This document shows positions 1 to 7,990 of a stretch of DNA of 15,900 bases, in pieces. Each line of letters begins with the position of its first letter. Position 1 is the first letter of the stretch. The notes under the pieces are model-generated. The model did not search any database. It saw nothing but the letters and a program-made list of their open reading frames with translations, and was not told the DNA's origin. Both the position numbers and the translations under genes were made by a program. Source of the stretch: Pseudomonadota bacterium (GTDB lineage Bacteria > Pseudomonadota > Gammaproteobacteria > Burkholderiales > Burkholderiaceae_C); the NCBI GenBank assembly GCA_023438115.1, contig JAEZEB010000036.1:1-15900 (forward strand). Direction: 5' to 3'.

Positions 1-1
1 G

Positions 2-418
2 CGCTTGCCGGGGGGGGGGGGGGGCCGGGCCGGCCCCCCCGCCACGGCCGAACAGCGCCAGCGCCTGCAGGACGAGTTCAAGGTCCTGCTGGTGCGCACT
101 TACGCCGGCGCGCTGTCGCAGGTCTCCGACGAGCAGGTGCAGATGAAGCCGCTGCGCGCCTCGCCCACCGACACCGAGGTCGTCGTGCGCAGCGAGATCC
201 GCGGCCGCGGCGACCCGATCCAGCTGGAATACCGCCTGGAGAAGACGCCCGGCGAGGGCTCCGGCTGGAAGATCTACAACCTGAACGTGCTGGGCGTGTG
301 GCTGGTGGAAACCTACCGCAGCCAGTTCGCGCAGGAGATCAACGCCCGCGGCGTGGACGGCCTGATCGCCTCGCTGGTGGAGCGCAACAAGGCCAACGCC
401 GGTTCCGGCAAGGGCTGA
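2..418 (+). CDS. mlaC: MlaC, phospholipid-binding protein of the Mla pathway (5'-truncated)
   Basis: This is the C-terminal ~130 residues of MlaC, the periplasmic carrier that shuttles phospholipid between the outer-membrane MlaA complex and the inner-membrane MlaFEDB transporter. The family pattern is visible in the stretches EQRQRLQDEFKVLLVRTYA, GDPIQLEYRLEK and GWKIYNLNVLGVWLVETYRS, followed by a C-terminal helix rich in charged residues. The signal peptide and N-terminal half lie before the window. The frame is open to the left edge, so no start can be given; the TTG at position 5 is probably not one. The first ~15 visible residues (Pro followed by several Gly) do not look like MlaC and coincide with a run of 15 G, so the edge sequence is suspect. 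The stop at 416-418 is 5 nt before mlaB, and this adjacency supports the call. Family assignment is confident; the gene is incomplete. Confidence 0.9.
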   Translation, partial: RLPGGGGGRAGPPATAEQRQRLQDEFKVLLVRTYAGALSQVSDEQVQMKPLRASPTDTEVVVRSEIRGRGDPIQLEYRLEKTPGEGSGWKIYNLNVLGVWLVETYRSQFAQEINARGVDGLIASLVERNKANAGSGKG

Positions 419-423
419 TCGCC

Positions 424-696
424 GTGCTGGTGCTTCCCGAGCAGCTGACGCACGCGCAGGCCAGCGCCTGCTGCCGCATGCTGGCGCAGGCGCTGCGTTC
501 CGAGAGCGGGCCGCAGGCGGTGGCCGACGCATCGGCGCTGCGGGACTTCGATTCGTCCGCGCTGGCCGTGCTGCTGGAATGCCGGCGCGAGGCGCTGGCT
601 CTCGGCAAGAGCTTCGCCGTGAGCCAGCTGCCCGCGCGCCTGCGCGAGCTGGCCACCCTGTACGGCGTCTCGGAGCTGCTTCCCGCCGTGCCGTAG
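424..696 (+). CDS. mlaB: MlaB, STAS-domain subunit of the Mla ABC transporter
   Basis: A 90-residue single STAS domain, the cytoplasmic subunit that binds MlaF and stabilises the MlaFEDB phospholipid transporter. The start is taken as GTG 424 (reading MLVLPEQLTHAQA), 5 nt after the mlaC stop; the opening LVLPxxLTHAQA is typical of beta-proteobacterial MlaB. GTG 430 is a possible alternative, while an ATG further upstream would lie inside mlaC. The STAS phosphorylation-loop region is visible as DSSALAVLLECRR (residues 43-55), with Ser44/Ser45 after the Asp, and a final amphipathic helix around RLRELATLYGVSELL. The length suits MlaB, which is short for a STAS protein. Sequence similarity between STAS proteins is low, so the assignment rests partly on position after mlaC. 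Confidence 0.85.
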   Translation: MLVLPEQLTHAQASACCRMLAQALRSESGPQAVADASALRDFDSSALAVLLECRREALALGKSFAVSQLPARLRELATLYGVSELLPAVP

Positions 697-704
697 GTCC
701 TCTG

Positions 705-717
705 CGGGCCCTGCCCG
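705..717 (+). other. small perfect hairpin in the mlaB-yadG gap
   Basis: CGGGC, loop CCT, GCCCG: a 5-bp GC stem nine bases after the mlaB stop. No T-tract follows, so it is not a convincing intrinsic terminator. It could be chance in GC-rich DNA. The rest of the 59-nt gap holds only a purine-rich GAAAGGGAG (721-729) and a -10-like hexamer. Confidence 0.25.
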
Positions 718-737
718 GCGGAAAGGGAGTCGCGCCG

Positions 738-743
738 TAAAAT
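738..743 (+). promoter_or_regulatory. candidate -10 hexamer upstream of the ABC ATPase gene
   Basis: TAAAAT lies in the 59-nt gap after mlaB, in otherwise GC-rich DNA, and ends 12 nt before the ATG at 756. It matches the sigma70 -10 consensus at 5 of 6 positions. No convincing -35 is visible 16-18 bp upstream. If used, transcription would begin about 6 nt before the start codon, uncoupling the exporter pair from the mla operon. Confidence 0.4.
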
Positions 744-755
744 GGCCGGTTCCCC

Positions 756-1672
<917 letters not shown>

Positions 1673-1676
<4 letters not shown>

Positions 1677-2428
1677 CCGGCTGGCAGACGCTCCTGTACA
1701 AGGAAGTGCTGCGCTTCTGGAAGGTGGGCTTCCAGACCGTGGCCGCGCCGGTGCTCACCGCGCTGCTGTACCTCCTGATCTTCGGCCACGTGCTCGAGGG
1801 CCGGGTGAAGGTCTACGACACCATCGAGTACACCGCCTTCCTGGTGCCGGGGCTGGTGATGATGAGCGTGCTGCAGAACGCCTTCGCCAACAGCTCCTCC
1901 TCCCTGATCCAGAGCAAGATCATGGGCAGCCTGGTCTTCGTGCTGCTCACGCCGCTGTCGCACTGGAGCTGGTTCGTCGCCTACGTGGGCTCTTCCATCG
2001 CCCGCGGCCTGTGCGTGGGCCTGGGCGTGCTGCTGGTGACGGTGTGGTTCACCAACGTGAGCTTCGTCGCGCCGCTGTGGATCCTCGTGTTCGCCGTGCT
2101 GGGCGCGGGCATGCTGGGGACCCTGGGCGTGATCGCCGGCCTCTGGGCCGAGAAGTTCGACCAGATGGCCGCCTTCCAGAACTTCATCATCGTCCCGATG
2201 ACCTTCCTGTCGGGCGTGTTCTATTCGATCCACTCGCTGCCCGGCTTCTGGCAGGGCGTGAGCCACCTCAACCCGTTCTTCTACATGATCGACGGCTTCC
2301 GCTACGGCTTCTTCGGCGTCAGCGACGTCTCGCCCTGGCTGAGCCTGGGGATCGTGGGCGGCGCCATGCTGGCGGTGAGCGCCATCGCCGTGCACCTGCT
2401 GCGCATCGGCTACAAGATTCGAGGATGA
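1673..2428 (+). CDS. ABC-2 type exporter permease, YadH-like
   Basis: A 251-residue inner-membrane protein with about six hydrophobic segments, roughly at residues 22-42, 57-76, 85-125 (two), 130-160, 168-190 and 222-244. The ABC-2 permease signature region is visible as IVPMTFLSGVFYSIHSLPGFWQGVSHLNPFFYMIDGFR (quoted in parts: IVPMTFLSGVFYSIHSLPG, then HLNPFFYMIDGFRYG), which is characteristic of the DrrB/YadH/NodJ group. Its ATG overlaps the ATPase stop (ATGA, 1673-1676), so the two are almost certainly translated together as a homodimeric exporter of two ATPase and two permease chains. E. coli YadH is 256 residues. Exported substrate cannot be read from sequence. The stop is 4 nt before ibaG. 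Confidence 0.9.
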
Positions 2429-2432
2429 ACCC

Positions 2433-2669
2433 ATGACCGCTGAAGAACTCCGCTCCCTCATCGCCTCCGGGCTCGCCTGCGACCACATCGAGGTGGAGGG
2501 CGACGGCCGCCACTGGCAGGCGGTGATCGTGTCAGCCGAGTTCGCCGGTTTGCGTGCAATCCAGCGGCACCAGCGTGTCTACGCCACCCTGGGTGCGAGA
2601 ATGCACACCGACGAGGTGCATGCCTTGTCGATGCGCACCTTCACGCCCGACGAGTGGGCGAAGCAATGA
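2433..2669 (+). CDS. ibaG: IbaG/YrbA, BolA-family protein
   Basis: A 78-residue BolA-type protein. The family core is visible: the helix MTAEELRSLIASGL, strand DHIEVEGDGRHWQAVIVS, the helix-turn region FAGLRAIQRHQRVYATLG, and the end VHALSMRTFTPDEW, which closely resembles E. coli IbaG (IHAVSIKAYTPAEW). BolA proteins bind monothiol glutaredoxins and [2Fe-2S] clusters; His residues in the DGRHW and QRHQ segments are plausible ligands, which is an inference. IbaG rather than BolA proper is favoured by the short length and by the conserved neighbourhood between mla genes and murA. The start ATG 2433 is 4 nt after the permease stop and suggests co-transcription. A copy of an intergenic hairpin repeat begins 5 nt after its stop. 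Confidence 0.9.
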   Translation: MTAEELRSLIASGLACDHIEVEGDGRHWQAVIVSAEFAGLRAIQRHQRVYATLGARMHTDEVHALSMRTFTPDEWAKQ

Positions 2670-2673
2670 CCCA

Positions 2674-2758
2674 CCCCCGAAGCGCCTGCGGCGCCTCCCC
2701 CTCAAGGGGGCGCCCCCAGCGGCCCGGCAAAGCCGGTTCCGCGGCGGCACCGGGATGG
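2674..2758 (+). repeat. intergenic hairpin repeat, copy 1 (upstream of murA)
   Basis: An 85-bp unit matched almost base for base by 4084-4165. It contains two hairpins. The first is built on GGCGCC...C-run / G-run...GGCGCC (about 2690-2714). The second is GCGG-C-CCGGC, loop AAA, GCCGG-TT-CCGC (2719-2742), with a perfect 5-bp inner stem and a 4-bp outer stem. No T-tract follows on either strand, so it is not a canonical intrinsic terminator. The placement directly after a stop codon and the similarity to repeats I recall from Comamonadaceae genomes suggest a REP/BIME-like family. Relative to copy 2 it carries 3 extra bases and a few substitutions. Confidence 0.85.
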
Positions 2759-2776
2759 GCCGTGCAGGTTCGCGCG

Positions 2777-2809
2777 ATGAGCGAGATGCCGGCAGCCCTG
2801 GAGAACTGA
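2777..2809 (+). other. possible 10-codon upstream reading frame before murA
   Basis: ATG 2777 opens a frame reading MSEMPAALEN and stops at 2807-2809, 5 nt before the murA ATG. The murA Shine-Dalgarno GGAGAA lies inside its last codons, so ribosomes finishing it could reinitiate on murA. It has no strong Shine-Dalgarno of its own and shows no regulatory codon run. It may be chance or decayed sequence. Confidence 0.15.
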
Positions 2810-2814
2810 ATTCG

Positions 2815-4080
<1,266 letters not shown>

Positions 4081-4083
4081 TCC

Positions 4084-4165
4084 CCCCCGAAGCGCCTGCG
4101 GCGCCTCCCCCCAGGGGGCGCCACCAGCGGCCCGGCAAAGCCGGTTCCGCGGTGGCACTGGATGG
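4084..4165 (+). repeat. intergenic hairpin repeat, copy 2 (downstream of murA)
   Basis: An 82-bp direct copy of the unit at 2674-2758, starting 4 nt after the murA stop. The second hairpin is intact: GCGG (4127-4130), CCGGC (4132-4136), loop AAA, GCCGG (4140-4144), TT, CCGC (4147-4150). The first hairpin (GGCGCC 4100-4105 with GGGGGCGCC 4114-4122) is 2 nt shorter in the loop than in copy 1. It fills most of the murA-hisG gap and ends 30 nt before hisG, so it lies in the hisG promoter or leader region. Same orientation as copy 1. Confidence 0.85.
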
Positions 4166-4182
4166 CGCAGCGCTTGATCGGA

Positions 4183-4188
4183 TAGATT
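4183..4188 (+). promoter_or_regulatory. candidate -10 hexamer at the hisG start
   Basis: TAGATT ends 7 nt before the hisG ATG, in a short AT-richer patch (GGATAGATTGGATCCC). It matches the sigma70 -10 consensus at 4 of 6 positions. No good -35 is visible; the best 18-nt-spaced candidate, TGGATG, lies at the end of repeat copy 2. If real, the his transcript would start at or beside the ATG. Confidence 0.3.
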
Positions 4189-4195
4189 GGATCCC

Positions 4196-4861
4196 ATGAA
4201 CACCGGGTCAAAACCCGCCATCACGCTGGCCCTGTCGAAGGGGCGCATCTTCGACGAGACCCTGCCGCTCCTGGAAGCCGCGGGGATCTCGGTGCTGGAG
4301 AACCCCGAGAAGTCGCGCAAGCTGATCCTGCCCACCAGCGATCCCGGCCTGCAGGTGGTGCTGGTGCGCGCCACCGACGTGCCCACCTACGTGCAGTACG
4401 GCGGCGCCGACCTGGGCGTGACCGGCAAGGACACGCTCATCGAGCACGGCGGCCAGGGCCTGTACCAGCCGCTGGACCTGGAGATCGCCAAGTGCCGCGT
4501 CAGCGTGGCCGTGCGCGCGGACTTCGACTACGCGAGCGCGGTGCGCCAGGGCGCGCGCCTGAAGGTCGCCACCAAGTACGTCTCCATCGCCCGCGATTTC
4601 TTCGCCGCCAAGGGCGTGCACGTCGACCTGATCAAGCTGTACGGCAGCATGGAACTCGCGCCCCTCACCGGGCTGGCCGATGCCATCGTCGACCTGGTGT
4701 CGACGGGCGGCACGCTCAAGGCCAACAACCTGGTGGAAGTCGAGCGCATCATGGACATCAGCTCGCGTCTGGTGGTCAACCAGGCCGCGCTCAAGCTGAA
4801 GCAGGAACCCATCCGCCACCTCATAGCCGTCTTCCGCAACACCGTCGCCGCCAACCAATGA
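4196..4861 (+). CDS. hisG: HisG, ATP phosphoribosyltransferase (short form)
   Basis: A 221-residue enzyme condensing ATP with PRPP, the first and feedback-controlled step of histidine synthesis. The opening ITLALSKGRIFDETLPLL, the LGVTGKD segment, and the PRPP-binding loop ADAIVDLVSTGGTL (161-174) identify it. It ends after the catalytic domains, without the ~80-residue C-terminal histidine-binding domain of long HisG. It is therefore the short type, which in known systems works as an octameric complex with HisZ; no hisZ is in this window. ATG 4196 is preferred over the in-frame TTG 4187, which would add only three residues and lacks a Shine-Dalgarno. The stop overlaps the hisD start (ATGA). 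Confidence 0.95.
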   Translation: MNTGSKPAITLALSKGRIFDETLPLLEAAGISVLENPEKSRKLILPTSDPGLQVVLVRATDVPTYVQYGGADLGVTGKDTLIEHGGQGLYQPLDLEIAKCRVSVAVRADFDYASAVRQGARLKVATKYVSIARDFFAAKGVHVDLIKLYGSMELAPLTGLADAIVDLVSTGGTLKANNLVEVERIMDISSRLVVNQAALKLKQEPIRHLIAVFRNTVAANQ

Positions 4862-6174
4862 CCCTGTCCGCCCGTCCCCTGCGCCTCGCCACCACCGATG
4901 CCGGCTTCGATGCCGCGCTGGCGGCGCGCCTGCATTGGTCGGCCGACACCGACCAGGCCGTGGAGCAGGCCGTTGAAGCCATCCTGGCCGACGTGCAGGC
5001 GCGCGGCGACGCCGCGGTGCTGGAATACACCCGCCGCTTCGACATGCCCGCCGACGCGATGGCGGCGCTGGAGCTCAAGCCTGCGGAACTCAAGGCCGCC
5101 TTCGACGGCCTGCCCGCGAAGCAGCGCGAGGCGCTGGAGCTCGCCGCCCAGCGCGTGCGCAGCTACCACGTGGCGCAGCGCAAGGCGAGCGGCGAGAGCT
5201 GGAGCTACACCGAGGCCGACGGCACCGTGCTGGGGCAGAAGGTCACGCCGCTGGACCGCGTGGGGATCTACGTGCCGGGCGGCAAGGCGGCCTATCCGTC
5301 TTCCGTGCTGATGAACGCCATTCCCGCCCACGTGGCCGGCGTCGGCGAGATCATCATGGTGGTGCCCACGCCGCGCGGCGAGAAGAACCCGCTGGTGCTG
5401 GCCGCCGCGCACGTGGCCGGCGTCACCCGCGTCTTCACCATCGGCGGCGCGCAGGCGGTGGCCGCGCTGGCCTACGGCACCGAGACCGTGCCGCGGGTGG
5501 ACAAGATCACCGGCCCGGGCAATGCCTACGTGGCCAGCGCCAAGCGGCGCGTGTTCGGCCAGGTCGGCATCGACATGATCGCCGGGCCCAGCGAGATCCT
5601 GGTGCTCGCCGACGGCACGACGCCCGCGGACTGGGTGGCCATGGACCTGTTCTCGCAGGCGGAGCACGACGAGCTCGCCCAGAGCATCCTGCTGTGCCCC
5701 GACGCGAAGTACATCGAGGCCGTGCAGGCCGCGATCGACCGCCTCCTGCCGGAGCTGCCGCGCGCGGAGATCATCGCCAGGTCGCTCGATGGGCGCGGCG
5801 CGCTGATCCACACCCGCAGCATGGAAGAGGCCTGCGAGATCAGCAACCGCATCGCCCCCGAGCACCTGGAGATCGCGAGCGGCGAGCCGCGCCGCTGGGA
5901 GCCGCTGCTGCGCCACGCCGGCGCGATCTTCCTGGGCGCCTACACCAGCGAATCGCTGGGCGACTACTGCGCCGGCCCCAACCACGTGCTGCCCACCAGC
6001 ACCACGGCGCGCTTCTCCAGCCCGCTGGGCGTGTACGACTTCCAGAAGCGCAGCAGCATCATCGAGGTGAGCCAGGCCGGTGCCCAGACCCTGGGCACCA
6101 TCGCCGCCGAACTCGCCTACGGCGAAGGCCTGCAGGCGCACGCGCGCGCCGCGGAGCTGCGGCTGAAGCGCTGA
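4858..6174 (+). CDS. hisD: HisD, histidinol dehydrogenase
   Basis: A 438-residue Zn-dependent, NAD-dependent enzyme catalysing the last two steps, histidinol to histidinal to histidine. Family landmarks in order: YVPGGKAAYPSSVLMN (138-153), GGAQAVAALAYGTE (196-209), GPGNAYVASAKR (219-230), IAGPSEILVLAD (241-252), Zn-ligand pair Gln267/His270 in FSQAEHDE, catalytic Glu335-His336 in APEHLEI, Asp369 in SLGDYCAGPNHVLPT, and the C-terminal His428. Length and residues are those of an intact enzyme. Translation starts at ATG 4858 overlapping the hisG stop, giving tight coupling. It is followed by a 146-nt gap containing a large inverted repeat, the only long gap inside the his cluster. Confidence 0.97.
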   Translation: MTLSARPLRLATTDAGFDAALAARLHWSADTDQAVEQAVEAILADVQARGDAAVLEYTRRFDMPADAMAALELKPAELKAAFDGLPAKQREALELAAQRVRSYHVAQRKASGESWSYTEADGTVLGQKVTPLDRVGIYVPGGKAAYPSSVLMNAIPAHVAGVGEIIMVVPTPRGEKNPLVLAAAHVAGVTRVFTIGGAQAVAALAYGTETVPRVDKITGPGNAYVASAKRRVFGQVGIDMIAGPSEILVLADGTTPADWVAMDLFSQAEHDELAQSILLCPDAKYIEAVQAAIDRLLPELPRAEIIARSLDGRGALIHTRSMEEACEISNRIAPEHLEIASGEPRRWEPLLRHAGAIFLGAYTSESLGDYCAGPNHVLPTSTTARFSSPLGVYDFQKRSSIIEVSQAGAQTLGTIAAELAYGEGLQAHARAAELRLKR

Positions 6175-6193
6175 AGCCCGGACCGCCGGACTG

Positions 6194-6302
6194 CCGGACG
6201 CAAGAGTCGCAAAGGACCCGCAAAAGTCGCGAAAGAGAACACCACCGAAAATCGGGGCTTCTTCTGCGACTTTTGCGGAACTTCTGCGACTTTTGCGTCC
6301 GG
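6194..6302. repeat. 20-nt tandem/inverted repeat hairpin between hisD and hisC
   Basis: The right arm (6261-6302) is two tandem 20-nt units, CTTCTGCGACTTTTGCGGAA and CTTCTGCGACTTTTGCGTCC, plus GG. The left arm (6194-6235) is its reverse complement with 35 of 42 positions matching and no gaps, so it also holds two units facing the other way. The arms are separated by 25 nt. Transcribed, this could fold into a ~42-bp imperfect stem in the hisD-hisC intercistronic region. It is AT-richer than the flanking genes, and its core GCGACTTTTGCG recurs with little change. It has the look of a multicopy REP-like element, but genomic copy number cannot be seen here. No coding potential of note. Confidence 0.85.
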
Positions 6303-6320
6303 AAGTTCCGGCTGCCCCTC

Positions 6321-7397
6321 ATGACATCGCGCCTGGACCAGATCATCGCCACCCGCATCCGCCAGGACGTGCAGTCCATGCACGCTTACGCGGTGCAGGA
6401 TGCGCGCGGCATGGTGAAGCTCGATGCGATGGAAAACCCGCACCGTCTGCCGCCGCACCTGCAGGCCGCGCTGGGCGAGCGGCTGGCGGCCGTCGCCCTG
6501 AACCGCTATCCGGGGGAGAGCCTGGACGTCCTGCGCCAGGCGCTGGCCCGGCACGCGCAGCTGCCCGAGGGCTTCGGCCTCATGCTGGGCAACGGCTCCG
6601 ACGAACTGATCTCGCTGCTCGCGCTGGCCTGCGACGTGCCCGGCGCCACCATCCTCGCGCCGCTGCCCGGTTTCGTGATGTACGGCATGAGCGCGCAGCT
6701 GCAGGGCCTGAAGTTCGTGGGCGTGGACCTCACGCCGGACTTCGAGCTGGACGAGCAGGCCATGCTGGATGCGATCGCCAAGCACCAGCCTGCGATCATC
6801 TACCTCGCCTATCCGAACAATCCCACGGCCAACCTGTGGAACGACGCCACGATCGAGAAGATCATCGAGGCGGCGCCGGGCTTCGTGGTGATGGACGAGG
6901 CCTACCAGCCCTTCGCGAGCCGCAGCTACATTGACCGCGTCACGCGCCACGAGCACGTGCTGCTGATGCGCACGCTCAGCAAGTTCGGCCTGGCCGGCGT
7001 GCGCATCGGCTACATGATGGGCCCGGCCAAGCTGGTGGCCGAGGTCGACAAGGTGCGACCGCCCTACAACATCAGCGTGCTGAACGCCGAGGCCGCGCTG
7101 TTCGCGCTGGAGCACGAGGACGTTTTCGCGCAGCAGGCCGCGGAGCTCAAGCGCGAACGCGAAAAGCTGATGGCCGCCCTGCAGGAGATGGGCCTGAAGA
7201 CCTGGCCCAGCGACGCCAACATGATCCTGGTGCGCGTGCCCGACCCGGCCCACAGCTTCGAGGGCATGAAGGCCCGCAAGGTGCTCGTCAAGAACGTTTC
7301 TAGAATGCATCCCTTGCTGGCCGGCTGCCTGCGCCTGACCGTCGGCACCCCCGAAGAGAACGCGCAGATGCTGGACGCGCTGCAGGCTACCCTATGA
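6321..7397 (+). CDS. hisC: HisC, histidinol-phosphate aminotransferase
   Basis: A 358-residue PLP enzyme of aminotransferase class I/II fold, converting imidazole-acetol phosphate and glutamate to histidinol phosphate. Landmarks: MVKLDAMENPHRLP near the N-terminus, NRYPG (61-65), GNGSDELI (90-97), YPNNPTAN (164-171), DEAYQPF (192-198), the PLP Lys221 in TLSKFGLAGVRIGYM with Arg228, and the substrate-binding Arg338 in CLRLTVGT. ATG 6321 gives the family N-terminus MTSRLDQIIATRIR; there is no close Shine-Dalgarno (GGAAG at 6301-6305 is 15 nt away). Near residues 325-331 the codons are GTT TCT AGA ATG CAT, unlike the rest of the gene, and create a -10-like TAGAAT. The stop overlaps hisB (ATGA). 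Confidence 0.96.
   Translation: MTSRLDQIIATRIRQDVQSMHAYAVQDARGMVKLDAMENPHRLPPHLQAALGERLAAVALNRYPGESLDVLRQALARHAQLPEGFGLMLGNGSDELISLLALACDVPGATILAPLPGFVMYGMSAQLQGLKFVGVDLTPDFELDEQAMLDAIAKHQPAIIYLAYPNNPTANLWNDATIEKIIEAAPGFVVMDEAYQPFASRSYIDRVTRHEHVLLMRTLSKFGLAGVRIGYMMGPAKLVAEVDKVRPPYNISVLNAEAALFALEHEDVFAQQAAELKREREKLMAALQEMGLKTWPSDANMILVRVPDPAHSFEGMKARKVLVKNVSRMHPLLAGCLRLTVGTPEENAQMLDALQATL
7301..7306 (+). promoter_or_regulatory. candidate internal -10 hexamer inside the hisC 3' end
   Basis: TAGAAT, 5 of 6 to the -10 consensus, made by a local switch to rare codons (TCT AGA ATG CAT). It ends 87 nt before the hisB ATG. No clear -35 was found. Possible internal promoter for hisB and downstream genes. 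Confidence 0.3.
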
Positions 7398-7990
7398 ACG
7401 CTCCCCGTACCGCTGAAATCACCCGCAACACGGCGGAAACCCAGATCACCGTCCGCGTCAACCTGGACGGCACCGGGCAGGCGAAGCTCGCCACCGGCAT
7501 CGGTTTCTTCGACCACATGCTGGACCAGATCGCCCGCCACGGCCTGGTCGACCTGGACATCGACGCCAAGGGCGACCTGCACATCGACGGCCACCACACC
7601 GTCGAGGACGTCGGCATCGCCCTGGGCCAGGCCGTGTACCAGGCCGTGGGCGACAAGAAGGGCATCCGCCGCTACGGCCATGCCTACGTGCCGCTGGACG
7701 AGGCGCTGTCGCGCGTGGTGATCGACTTCTCCGGCCGCCCCGGGCTGGTCATGAACGTGCCGTTCAAGAGCGGCATGATCGGCACCTTCGACACGCAGCT
7801 CGCCCACGAATTCTTCCAGGGCTTCTGCAACCACGCCTTCGTGACGCTGCACGTGGACAACCTGCGCGGCGAGAACGCGCACCACCAGTGCGAGACGGTC
7901 TTCAAGGCCTTCGCGCGGGCGCTGCGCTCGGCGCTGGAGTTCGATCCGCGCATGGCGGGCGCGATTCCTTCCACGAAGGGCACTCTTTGA
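7394..7990 (+). CDS. hisB: HisB, imidazoleglycerol-phosphate dehydratase (monofunctional)
   Basis: A 198-residue enzyme dehydrating imidazoleglycerol phosphate to imidazole-acetol phosphate; a Mn-dependent 24-mer in known cases. The duplicated metal-binding motifs are visible as GIGFFDHMLDQIARHG plus HIDGHHTVEDVGIALG in the first half and HEFFQGFCNHAFVTLH plus NAHHQCETVFKAFARAL in the second. The start overlaps the hisC stop (ATGA). It lacks the N-terminal HAD histidinol-phosphatase domain of the bifunctional enterobacterial HisB, so that phosphatase must be encoded elsewhere. Its TGA stop overlaps the TTG start of hisH. Confidence 0.97.
   Translation: MNAPRTAEITRNTAETQITVRVNLDGTGQAKLATGIGFFDHMLDQIARHGLVDLDIDAKGDLHIDGHHTVEDVGIALGQAVYQAVGDKKGIRRYGHAYVPLDEALSRVVIDFSGRPGLVMNVPFKSGMIGTFDTQLAHEFFQGFCNHAFVTLHVDNLRGENAHHQCETVFKAFARALRSALEFDPRMAGAIPSTKGTL

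Noticed and set aside
2690..2742. Intrinsic terminator after ibaG (and the equivalent after murA)
   Set aside because: The stems are strong but no T-tract follows on either strand. Classed as a repeat element instead.
2670..2814. murA with a much longer N-terminus, starting upstream in the ibaG region
   Set aside because: The in-frame extension translates the repeat and overlaps ibaG in another frame. ATG 2815 has a good Shine-Dalgarno and the expected MurA N-terminus.
4081..4195. His-leader attenuator upstream of hisG
   Set aside because: There is no short frame with a run of His codons, and no terminator/antiterminator pair ending in a T-tract. The gap is filled by the shared hairpin repeat, whose second copy sits before murA, so it is not his-specific.
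6175..6320. CRISPR-like array in the hisD-hisC gap
   Set aside because: The repeated 20-mers are directly adjacent with no spacers and are arranged as inverted pairs; this is a hairpin repeat, not an array.
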